Notes under the pieces: generated by a model
What the model was told of the DNA's origin: nothing
Database searches by the model: none
What the model saw: the letters and a program-made list of their open reading frames with translations, nothing else
Position numbers and translations under genes: made by a program
From: Phycisphaerae bacterium
GTDB taxonomy: Bacteria > Planctomycetota > Phycisphaerae > Phycisphaerales > SM1A02
DNA: 26,591 nt
Direction: 5' to 3'
Assembly (NCBI GenBank): GCA_002718515.1
Contig: PBEX01000028.1
Span: 1 to 26,591 of the forward strand
Shown here: piece by piece, positions 1 to 6,990 of the stretch
Numbering within the stretch: position 1 is the first letter of the stretch
How the letters are laid out: each line of letters opens with the position of its first letter

Positions 1-27
1 GAGTGATAGCATCAATGCTCAGACCAC

Positions 28-34
28 AAGGGGG
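28..34 (+). promoter_or_regulatory. Ribosome binding site that decides a TTG start
   Basis: AAGGGGG lies six bases before a TTG codon at 41. No in-frame ATG is available upstream, so this purine run supports TTG as the start of the first gene. Confidence 0.6.
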
Positions 35-40
35 TCAATC

Positions 41-871
41 TTGACCCACCAAGAGACGAATTTTCAGTTCCTTGAGCGGTTTGATAAACGAGTTGCTCAG
101 CTTGCCAAGCAAGCGGAGGAGTATGTGCACTCTGATCCAGACTCTTGCATGTTTAAACTTCGCTTGATGATAGAAACGATGGCAAAGAAGTTGACAAAAC
201 TTCAGATGAGACAAGATATTTCTCAAGACTTGGGGTCGATGCTTGGTGCACTTGAACGTAACGGCATTGTTCCAAGAAGACAGGCAGACAGCATGCATGC
301 AATTCGAAGAGATGGGAATGCTGCTGTTCATGGGAATCCAACTCCAGTTCCAACAGCGATGCGACGTTTGAAAGAAGCGTACAAAATCTCAGGATGGTTT
401 TGCAAAATCGTTAAGCGGGGGTCCAAAGTAAAGTTGGATGAGTTTGTCGAGCCAATTCCCCCAATACCGATTGACCAAGAAACAGAGCAACTCCACACGA
501 GAATCGAACAGTTAGAGGACTCAATTGAAAAGCGACGTTTGACAACTCGCGAGTCGCTTTTGATGTTTGGTCCACATGAAGATATCGAAGTTGTCACAAA
601 ACGAATTCATGAAGAACTTGAAGCACTTGATAAGGTTGCAGCAACTGCAGGGGAGCCGACTATCGATGCCGAACTCGTAGCGCTTGTGATGGCGATGGAC
701 TTAGAACAAATTGAAGAAGATCCACGCCATGGAGGTGACAGTCGAGTTGCTAAGCGGGAAGCGGAAAAGCAACTTGAAGCGATTAAATCGCACCTTGCAA
801 GTCGCGAAGAAGAGTTTCTAGAGGAGCGGTCAAAGTTAATGCGCCTCCGCGGAGATACAATGGACTCATGA
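41..871 (+). CDS. DUF4145-like domain protein with charged helical tail
   Basis: A soluble protein of 276 residues starting at TTG with a good Shine-Dalgarno. Residues about 25-105 resemble DUF4145: an SDPDSCMFKLRLMIE segment, then a Leu-rich helix, then IRRDGNAAVHG. This domain occurs alone or at the N terminus of some type I restriction R subunits and other nucleic-acid enzymes, and its function is not established. From about residue 145 the chain is very rich in Glu, Lys and Arg and is probably long helix or coiled coil. No helicase, nuclease or methylase motif follows, so there is no evidence of a restriction system. Its stop overlaps the next start (ATGA, 868-871), which implies translational coupling to the MgtC-family gene. 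The family call is by eye. Confidence 0.7.
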   Translation: MTHQETNFQFLERFDKRVAQLAKQAEEYVHSDPDSCMFKLRLMIETMAKKLTKLQMRQDISQDLGSMLGALERNGIVPRRQADSMHAIRRDGNAAVHGNPTPVPTAMRRLKEAYKISGWFCKIVKRGSKVKLDEFVEPIPPIPIDQETEQLHTRIEQLEDSIEKRRLTTRESLLMFGPHEDIEVVTKRIHEELEALDKVAATAGEPTIDAELVALVMAMDLEQIEEDPRHGGDSRVAKREAEKQLEAIKSHLASREEEFLEERSKLMRLRGDTMDS

Positions 872-1323
872 CAATCACGACGCAAGAACTCATCATACGA
901 CTGGTCCTTGCTGCTATTCTTGGCGCAATCATTGGACTCGATAGACGACTTCATTCAAAGCCAGCAGGACTCAGAACAATGTCACTTGTAAGTTTGGGTG
1001 CTGCAACGTTTACGCTCGTTGGAATTTCTGCGATGTTGCAACTCGTCAACGCTGAGCAAGAAGCAGGGCTTCAGCAAATGTTACGCCTTGATACAAGCCG
1101 TGTTATTGCTGGCATAGTGGGGGGCATTGGTTTTCTTGGTGCTGGAGCAATCATTCAGTCAAGAGGTCGAGTTCAAGGCATGACTACTGCTTCTGGCATT
1201 TGGATGACGGCTGCAATAGGTGTTGCCGTTGGACTCGGTCAGTACGCACTTGCATTTTGCGCGACATTTCTAGCGTTTGTCATTCTCGTACTGCTTAAGC
1301 GCTCAGTTGAAGAAGATAGTTAG
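868..1323 (+). CDS. MgtC/SapB family membrane protein
   Basis: A short inner-membrane protein (151 residues) with about four hydrophobic segments at roughly 9-26, 38-60, 79-100 and 107-145. The family signature is clear: GAIIGLDRRLHSKPAGLRT near the N terminus, then GIVGGIGFLGAGAI and the TTASGIWMTAAIGVAVGLG stretch. MgtC relatives help with growth in low magnesium, and some affect ATP synthase or phosphate uptake, but the substrate or partner of most is unknown. The C-terminal cytosolic ACT-like domain of longer MgtC proteins is absent. The start overlaps the upstream DUF4145-like gene by four bases. The stop overlaps the stop of the convergent msr gene (TTAG, 1320-1323). Confidence 0.88.
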   Translation: MTITTQELIIRLVLAAILGAIIGLDRRLHSKPAGLRTMSLVSLGAATFTLVGISAMLQLVNAEQEAGLQQMLRLDTSRVIAGIVGGIGFLGAGAIIQSRGRVQGMTTASGIWMTAAIGVAVGLGQYALAFCATFLAFVILVLLKRSVEEDS

Positions 1324-2378
1324 TTTTTCCATGGGTCGGTGACATGGCATGCTCTGCCAGTTCGCTCGATGTAATCTTGGTGTCCCTCTTCCGCAGGATG
1401 GAACTTCTTCGCTGGTTCAACTTCAGTGACAATTGGTTTGTCGTATTGTTTTTCTGCAGTTAACTTTTCGATGTACGTTTTTGCTACATCGAACTGAGAT
1501 TGTGAAGTCGTAAAAATGCCCGAACGATATTGGCTTCCAATATCAGGACCTTGCCTGTTTAACTGAGTTGGGTCATGCATCTTGAAAAACGCTTCCACAA
1601 GTTCAGGATAAGAAATGATGTTTGGATCGAATTGCACCATCACGACTTCAGCGTGTCCCGATGTACCGCTGCAGACATCTTTATATGTTGGGTCTTCTGA
1701 GTCACCTTGCATGTAACCACTCACTGCGTTGACTACACCATTGCCTTTTTGGAAGTAGTGTTCAATACCCCAAAAACACCCGCCGGCAAAATATGCTGTT
1801 TCAAGTTCAGCGGGCCTTGAAGCATCAGGCAATTCTTCGCCCTCTTCATAAAAATGGAGTGAAGCGGAGTTTAGGCAAAACCGTTTGCCCGTTGGCTTAG
1901 GACCATCATCAAAGACATGTCCCAAATGAGCATCGCATCGCGTGCATAAGATTTCTGTTCTGACCATGCCATGAGATTCGTCAGATTCAGTCGTGACATG
2001 TTCGGGGTCGTAAGGGGAGAAAAAACTAGGCCAGCCGGTTCCTGAGTTGAACTTATGTTCACTTGCAAATAGTGGAAGTCCGCACACCACACAGGCATAA
2101 AAGCCATCTTTCTTGTTATCTAGCAAAGTGCCACAAAATGGCCGTTCCGTTCCAGAACGTTGGGTGATTCGCTTTGTTTCTGCATCAAGTTTGGCGACTA
2201 AGGGCTTCTTTTCTTCTTCGCTCAGTGGCGTGATGATGTGTCCCGATCGAGAATACGTTGGCATTTCGGTCTCCGAACCAATACATGTGATAAGAATGAG
2301 GATGACAGTGATAAACGGCATTCCATCTATGGTACGAAATGACGCATCCAACCGCCTTCTATTACTCTCAAAAAACAT
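1320..2378 (-). CDS. msrBA: Peptide methionine sulfoxide reductase, MsrB-MsrA fusion, exported
   Basis: A bifunctional enzyme that reduces both diastereomers of methionine sulfoxide in proteins. Numbering is from the TTG codon just before the chosen ATG. MsrB comes first, with zinc-binding CxxC pairs at 97-100 (CVVC) and 146-149 (CTRC), GTGWPSF, and the catalytic Cys169 in RFCLNSAS. MsrA follows with GCFWG at 201-205 (catalytic Cys202), SGY, and SQYRSGIF; Cys345 near the C terminus is a likely resolving residue. The N terminus has an Arg-rich stretch and then MPFITVILILITC, a hydrophobic export signal or an atypical lipobox, so the enzyme probably works outside the cytoplasm. The start is uncertain: ATG 2378 follows a GGTGG-like sequence, but ATG 2321, directly before the hydrophobic stretch, is also possible. 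The B-then-A order differs from the A-then-B fusions of several pathogens. Confidence 0.92.
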   Translation of the reverse strand: MFFESNRRRLDASFRTIDGMPFITVILILITCIGSETEMPTYSRSGHIITPLSEEEKKPLVAKLDAETKRITQRSGTERPFCGTLLDNKKDGFYACVVCGLPLFASEHKFNSGTGWPSFFSPYDPEHVTTESDESHGMVRTEILCTRCDAHLGHVFDDGPKPTGKRFCLNSASLHFYEEGEELPDASRPAELETAYFAGGCFWGIEHYFQKGNGVVNAVSGYMQGDSEDPTYKDVCSGTSGHAEVVMVQFDPNIISYPELVEAFFKMHDPTQLNRQGPDIGSQYRSGIFTTSQSQFDVAKTYIEKLTAEKQYDKPIVTEVEPAKKFHPAEEGHQDYIERTGRACHVTDPWKN

Positions 2379-2434
2379 CAAAATCCACCGCCAATCTCAA
2401 CGATTTAGTGGTCTCTTTGAGGCATAAACTACGG

Positions 2435-2440
2435 TATACT
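2435..2440 (+). promoter_or_regulatory. Possible -10 element for coxIII
   Basis: TATACT lies about 57 bases before the coxIII ATG. There is no convincing -35 hexamer at 16-18 bases. GGAG at 2484-2487 is a plausible ribosome binding site. Confidence 0.3.
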
Positions 2441-2496
2441 CCGCTTTCATTATCGTTAAGCCCACTCACCATTAGATACATCTGGAGCAACGACCC

Positions 2497-3678
2497 ATGG
2501 CAGAGAGCCACGAACTAAACCTTCAACATCACTACCGCGATATGGCACAACAGCATGATGCGGCGAAGTTGGGTATTTGGTTGTTCTTAGCGACTGAGGT
2601 TCTATTGTTTGGCGGCCTCTTCTGCGGGTATGCAATCTTCAGAGGAAACCACCCTGAACTCTTTAAATGGGGTGAACAATTCCTAGACGAGTTTTGGGGC
2701 GGACTCAATACGGCTGTACTACTCATCAGTTCATTAACGATGGCGATGGCAATCACATATGTTCAACTTGAACGTAAACGTGCTGCAATGATTTCATTGA
2801 CTGTTACGCTTTTATGTGCGTGCGGTTTTATGGTGATTAAGTCAATTGAATACTCACATAAGTTCCATGAGCATTTGCTTGGCGGACTTGCGTTTTATCA
2901 AGTCAGTGACCATGGAGAGGGTCATGGAGAACCAACTGTTGCTTTGGAACCGGGCGATGCTGCAGCAGGTAAAAAGTGGTGGGACGCTGCATGCCGTTCA
3001 TGCCACGGGCCAAACGGTGAAGGCGTCCCCGGACAAGGAACAGCGCTCAACACAAGCCCATATGTTCATAACCATTCCGATGCCGAACTCGTCAAATTTA
3101 TTGAAGTCGGTCGAACAGCAAGTGATGAAGCAAGCATTACAAAACTTGAAATGCCAGCAAAAGGTGGAAACCCGATGCTCAAAGAACAAGATTTGTATGA
3201 CGTTGTTGCATATCTGAGAACACTACAAACGGAACCAGTTGAAGTTGGCTCTCATCAAGTTTCTGAGGTAAAGACAACCGCTGCACCTGCAACGGGCTTA
3301 CTTATTGATGATATCCCTCGTTCAACTGTTCCTCTTGCAAACAGTGCACCTTCTGGACTTGCGCCAATAGATGACACTGAGGCCGAAACGATGGCGGTCT
3401 TTTTGCCTGCGAAGAAGCATGAAAAACCAAAAGTGCCACAACTCGCAAAAGATAGACCTGCAAACGCGCACCTCTTCTTTGGTCTTTACTTCATGATGAC
3501 AGGTCTTCACGGAATCCACGTCATCATTGGTATGCTCGTGATTCTTTGGCTTATGTGGCGACTCCAAAGAGGAGATTTCAACAAGCGCTATTATGCTGCT
3601 GTTGAATGCGGTGGTCTGTACTGGCACATCGTTGACGTGATTTGGATATTCCTCTTCCCGCTCTGGTACCTCATTTGA
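2497..3678 (+). CDS. ctaE: Cytochrome c oxidase subunit III with inserted cytochrome c domain
   Basis: Subunit III of a haem-copper oxidase, split by a cytochrome c domain. The N-terminal part has three membrane segments (about 24-48, 69-90, 96-117) with the subunit III signatures KLGIWLFLATEVLLFGGLF, including Glu34, and LNTAVLLISSLTMA. The C-terminal part has two (about 325-354, 373-393) with GLYFMMTGLHGIHVIIG and LYWHIVDVIWIFLFPLWY. Between them, residues about 154-246 form a class I cytochrome c: haem site CRSCH at 166-170, likely distal ligand Met219 in LEMPAKGG, and a C-terminal helix DVVAYLRTLQ. A Pro/Ala/Thr-rich linker of about 75 residues follows. By the usual topology the loop between the third and fourth helices is periplasmic, which fits haem attachment. 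Subunits I and II are not in the window. Families are certain; the role of the extra haem is inferred. Confidence 0.95.
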   Translation: MAESHELNLQHHYRDMAQQHDAAKLGIWLFLATEVLLFGGLFCGYAIFRGNHPELFKWGEQFLDEFWGGLNTAVLLISSLTMAMAITYVQLERKRAAMISLTVTLLCACGFMVIKSIEYSHKFHEHLLGGLAFYQVSDHGEGHGEPTVALEPGDAAAGKKWWDAACRSCHGPNGEGVPGQGTALNTSPYVHNHSDAELVKFIEVGRTASDEASITKLEMPAKGGNPMLKEQDLYDVVAYLRTLQTEPVEVGSHQVSEVKTTAAPATGLLIDDIPRSTVPLANSAPSGLAPIDDTEAETMAVFLPAKKHEKPKVPQLAKDRPANAHLFFGLYFMMTGLHGIHVIIGMLVILWLMWRLQRGDFNKRYYAAVECGGLYWHIVDVIWIFLFPLWYLI

Positions 3679-4574
3679 ACGAATCCAACAAATCATCCTA
3701 CGGCGTAATCTGCGCGATCATTGCGTATTCGTGGTGGGCAGCAGTTACACCTCTTTACTTCAAATGGCTTGCAAGTGTTCCATTGATTGAACTTGTCATT
3801 TGGCGAATTCTTTCAGGCCTACCGATTTTGATTGGCATCCTACTAGTTAGGAAGCAAGCCCTTCAGTGTTTTAAATCACTGAAAGATAAACGCACGCTCT
3901 TCCTGTTACTTGGTTCGACGTTTTTCATCGCTATTAACTGGATTACGTTCGTGTTAGCGATTGTTCAAGACAAACTCACCGCAGCAAGTCTTGGGTATTA
4001 CATCAACCCGCTCGTGACTGTAGCGCTTGGTTTTGTAATCCTCAAAGAGCGAATTAGGCCACTTCAATTTGTTGCTGTTTGTTTAGCCATTACAGGCGTT
4101 ATCTTTTTGACAATTGAACAGGGTGAACTCCCTTGGATATCACTTGCTCTTGCAGGTACCTTTGCAATGTATGGGCTTCTTCGCAAGATTGTTGCAGTTG
4201 GTTCTATTGAGGGCTTAACTGTAGAAATGACATTTGCATATCCAATATGCTTGGCGTTTCAATGGTATGCATTATCAACAGAGCAGACCATCTTCTATAA
4301 GTTTAATGGTTGGCACATGTTTGGTCTTGCGCTCGGCGGCATCATGACCATTATCCCATTAGTACTCTTTACAATTGGAGCTAGAAGGGTGCAGTTGTCA
4401 ACAATGGGCATTCTTCAGTACATCGCACCAACTGGACAACTGCTTTTAGCCGTTCTGCTCTTTAATGAGCCCTTTGAACAAACGCAGCTCATTGTGTTTT
4501 CATTGATTTGGGCAGCAGTCTTGCTCTATTCATTTGACTCAATTCGCGCAGAACGAATAAAGTCCAGCACCTAG
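3675..4574 (+). CDS. rarD: RarD-like EamA (DMT superfamily) permease
   Basis: An integral membrane protein with about ten hydrophobic helices in two EamA halves. It matches the RarD group: AYSWWAAVTPLYFKWL at the start, ELVIWRILSG, NWITFVLAIVQDKLTAASLGYYINPL with FVILKERIRPLQ in the first half, and ALGGIMTIIPLVLFTIGARR then GILQYIAPTGQLLLAVLLFNEPF in the second. Substrates of RarD proteins are not firmly known. I place the start at TTG 3675, which overlaps the coxIII stop (TTGA) and gives 299 residues, close to the family length. A TTG at 3642 would add eleven residues inside coxIII. The TAG stop lies inside the terminator hairpin that follows. Overlap with coxIII suggests co-transcription. 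Confidence 0.88.
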   Translation: MNESNKSSYGVICAIIAYSWWAAVTPLYFKWLASVPLIELVIWRILSGLPILIGILLVRKQALQCFKSLKDKRTLFLLLGSTFFIAINWITFVLAIVQDKLTAASLGYYINPLVTVALGFVILKERIRPLQFVAVCLAITGVIFLTIEQGELPWISLALAGTFAMYGLLRKIVAVGSIEGLTVEMTFAYPICLAFQWYALSTEQTIFYKFNGWHMFGLALGGIMTIIPLVLFTIGARRVQLSTMGILQYIAPTGQLLLAVLLFNEPFEQTQLIVFSLIWAAVLLYSFDSIRAERIKSST

Positions 4575-4590
4575 GTACTGGACTTTTTCT
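4559..4590 (+). terminator. Rho-independent terminator after rarD
   Basis: A perfect 9-bp stem, AAAGTCCAG (4559-4567) with CTGGACTTT (4578-4586), is followed by TTCT, which extends the T run to TTTTTCT. The rarD stop codon (4572-4574) sits in the loop. On the other strand the stem ends in TTTATT, so it may also stop transcription of the convergent secreted-protein gene. Confidence 0.85.
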
Positions 4591-4612
4591 GTATTGAAGG
4601 GTGAGTGAGTGA

Positions 4613-5533
4613 TTAATCGTAGATTACGACTTCGCCGAATCGTTTGCAGTTGCAAGTGCATTCGCAGCCATCGTCTGACCACTCGTCATAACTTCTATCT
4701 TGGCCATCTTTGTTATCGCATGAGCCGCCTCGTTTTTTGCGGTCATTTTGCTTACCTTGGTTAGTTGATTCCCTGTCATCATTACCGCGACCACAAGGGA
4801 CGTCTTCGTAACCGTTTTGGTCGTCCTTGCCTGTTGAACTGTACCGGTCATCTGACTGATTACCATACTTGCCGCATGAGCCGTTAGAGTCGCCATTTGA
4901 TGTTGAGTCATCATAAATGTCGTCCCAATCATCTGAGTTTGTAGTCAAATCAATTGAATCGCCTTTTGATAAATGGCAGCAACAATCACACGCGTAACTT
5001 CTTGGGTAGGTGACTTGATCATCAAATGATGGATGACCCTTTGGTTGTTGCGATGTTGAAGTTCCATTTGGACAATCGCCACGTAATACAAAACGTTTTC
5101 TTTGTGGTTTTGGTTTTACGAGTTTCGTTCGTGGTGAGCCTTCTACTTTTTCATTTGTTCTTGCAGTGTAAATCCAACTATTGTCTGGATTAGCTAGCGA
5201 GAGCCATGACTTGGTGATATCGAATACAGAGATGTTTTGTTTGGGAACGACTTGTTGGTCGTCGCCAGAAGGGTTTACGACTTCGTCTTGTTTAGAAGAA
5301 CCGACGGGTTCATCTTGTGAACCTTCATCATGGTGCCCATTGTTTGGATTGGCTTCTTCATTATTGTTGTCGCCAGGGCAATCATTTTGTTGTTCTTCTT
5401 TAGGAACGTCGACGTCTACCCCCCCGAATCCAGAAGAGCCGCCCCCCATACCGGACATGACAGTTTCCTGACTAAAAGAGATTGTTGTGAGAGTGAGTAC
5501 CGAACAGATTGAGAGAAGAGATGTGTATTTCAT
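4613..5533 (-). CDS. Secreted acidic low-complexity protein with cysteine clusters
   Basis: I do not recognise this family. The 306-residue product starts with a clear signal peptide (MKYTSLLSICSVLTLTTISFS, cut near residue 22). Residues about 30-90 are Gly-rich and then rich in Asp, Asn, Glu and Gln. Residues about 90-150 are less biased and contain a Trp-bearing stretch and a basic KPKPQRKRFVLRG segment. The rest is mostly Asp, Asn, Ser and Gly punctuated by cysteines: a CDCCCH cluster, single Cys in SCGKYG, PCGRG and SCDNK, and a terminal CECTCNCKRFG cluster. The Asp/Asn bias suggests extracellular calcium or surface binding, and the Cys clusters could bind metal or form disulfides; both are guesses. 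It converges on rarD across a terminator. Confidence 0.65.
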   Translation of the reverse strand: MKYTSLLSICSVLTLTTISFSQETVMSGMGGGSSGFGGVDVDVPKEEQQNDCPGDNNNEEANPNNGHHDEGSQDEPVGSSKQDEVVNPSGDDQQVVPKQNISVFDITKSWLSLANPDNSWIYTARTNEKVEGSPRTKLVKPKPQRKRFVLRGDCPNGTSTSQQPKGHPSFDDQVTYPRSYACDCCCHLSKGDSIDLTTNSDDWDDIYDDSTSNGDSNGSCGKYGNQSDDRYSSTGKDDQNGYEDVPCGRGNDDRESTNQGKQNDRKKRGGSCDNKDGQDRSYDEWSDDGCECTCNCKRFGEVVIYD

Positions 5534-5665
5534 GCCATACTTGTCGTTGGTTCATCGCTCTATCATCAATGCAAACAAGAGATTAAGTCCGATTATTCAC
5601 TTCATTCAGTTCATGCAACCGACTAGTTAGAACATCGAAAACACACTGATATCAGGGATTCAGGC

Positions 5666-5692
5666 AAATGAGTCTCAGACTTAGACTCATTT
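5666..5692 (-). terminator. Perfect hairpin at the end of the amidohydrolase operon
   Basis: AAATGAGTCT (5666-5675) and AGACTCATTT (5683-5692) form a 10-bp perfect stem with a 7-base loop, overlapping the stop codon of the upstream minus-strand gene. There is no long T tract on the minus strand, so it may be a 3'-end stabilising stem rather than a true intrinsic terminator. Confidence 0.5.
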
Positions 5693-6990
5693 TAACGACC
5701 GAGTTGGTCGTATTTTTCTCTGTACTTATCGTTGAGTTCAGTGTGTCTGCTTTCAAGAGAAATCTCACGACCATCAATCCATGCTTTATAAACTTTAGTG
5801 CGGATATCTATGGGAGAGCCATCTGTGAGTATGAGCGTTGCTGATTTGCCTGACTCAATGGTCCCATGCGAATCACCTAAACCACAAATGCTCGCAGCAT
5901 GCTTAGAAATCGCTTCAATTGCAACATCTTCTGGCAATCCATATGCGACTGCTTTACCTGCATGAAATGGCAATCTGCGTTCATGAGCACCATTGCCACC
6001 AGTTGCAATACAGAAATTAATGCCCGAATCATGAAGGCGTTTTGGCAAGGTGTACTGTTGGTCAAATGGCAAATCACGCCTGCTTGGAAGTGACATGACG
6101 CCATTGCAAACGACAGGTACATTTTCACTAATCAATAACTCAGCACATTCTGGGGCGTTTGCTCCACCTACGATGATGGGGTTGAGCCCATGGCGCTTCG
6201 CCCATGCAACTGCTGAGTTTATCTGTTGGATGGTTTGCGCTTTGATGTACACAGGAACTGAACCACTCAGTACTTTTTGCATTGCGCTCATTGCTAGATC
6301 ATGGTCACGTTCGCCAGCGTCGTAGGCTTGTTTCCAGTCTCTTGCTTGTTCGATGAGATCATCAAGTTCGTCTGTTGAAGCATCTTCTGCAGATTCGCTG
6401 TACCCAAAAGGTCCACCTCTTGAACTTCTTCGTACGTTGTTTGGCCAATCGATGACAAGCCCAGCGTCATCCAAGATAGTGAGGTCTTCATTTGTCCACC
6501 CATCAAGCCGGATTGCTGATGATCGTCCAGGGACTCGGCCACCGCTTGGAAAGATGACTGCAGTCAATATCCCCGTGTCTCTGGTAACTGGAAGGTGGTC
6601 ACTGTCTGGATTGACTGCAACAACCGCTTTGACTTCTGGGGTCATATCACCTAACTCGTTATGGTCGTGTGTCACATCAGTTGCACCTGTTTCAAGAAGC
6701 CCAAGTTGCGTTCCGATAGAAACAAGTCCTGGGTAGATGTGTTTGCCTTTCGCATCGATAAAGTGAACATCATCAGCAATAGGAGGGGAACCCTGACCAA
6801 CAAGTTGGATGTTGCCGTCCATGATGATGACATATCCATCATCAATCGTTTCACCAGCAAGTGTGTGAACAGTTGCTCCGTGAATTGCAATTGGAACAGT
6901 TTGCTTTGGTGCAGGAATCTGCCTTGATTGTGCAGAACAAAGTGAAGCAATACAGAGTGATGCTAGAAGTGCAATTAGTGGTGCTGGCAT
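5692..6990 (-). CDS. Secreted amidohydrolase-like protein lacking the metal-binding residues
   Basis: A 432-residue protein of the amidohydrolase superfamily (imidazolonepropionase/dihydroorotase-like) with a signal peptide (MPAPLIALLASLCIASLCSA). It keeps the fold's markers: an N-terminal beta segment (IAIHGATVHTLAGETIDDGYVIIMDG), the position where the HxH motif should be (KHIYPGLVSIGTQLGLLE), and the C-terminal beta segment (GTIESGKSATLILTDGSPI). The HxH histidines are replaced (S-I-G-T-Q), and the later His and Asp ligand positions (IIVGGANAPE, CIATGGNGAH) are also not conserved. It is therefore probably not a metal-dependent hydrolase on its own. It starts 16 bases inside the end of the double-module upstream gene, so the two are likely made together and may form a complex. 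Partner role is inferred. Confidence 0.82.
   Translation of the reverse strand: MPAPLIALLASLCIASLCSAQSRQIPAPKQTVPIAIHGATVHTLAGETIDDGYVIIMDGNIQLVGQGSPPIADDVHFIDAKGKHIYPGLVSIGTQLGLLETGATDVTHDHNELGDMTPEVKAVVAVNPDSDHLPVTRDTGILTAVIFPSGGRVPGRSSAIRLDGWTNEDLTILDDAGLVIDWPNNVRRSSRGGPFGYSESAEDASTDELDDLIEQARDWKQAYDAGERDHDLAMSAMQKVLSGSVPVYIKAQTIQQINSAVAWAKRHGLNPIIVGGANAPECAELLISENVPVVCNGVMSLPSRRDLPFDQQYTLPKRLHDSGINFCIATGGNGAHERRLPFHAGKAVAYGLPEDVAIEAISKHAASICGLGDSHGTIESGKSATLILTDGSPIDIRTKVYKAWIDGREISLESRHTELNDKYREKYDQLGR

Noticed and set aside
41..871. Remnant of a type I restriction enzyme
   Set aside because: Only a DUF4145-like segment is present. There are no helicase or nuclease motifs and no modification or specificity gene nearby.
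4624..4932. A 102-codon open frame overlapping the secreted low-complexity gene
   Set aside because: It lies in another frame of repetitive coding sequence and is rich in Thr, Met and Ala. It has no signal peptide or ribosome site. It is a shadow.
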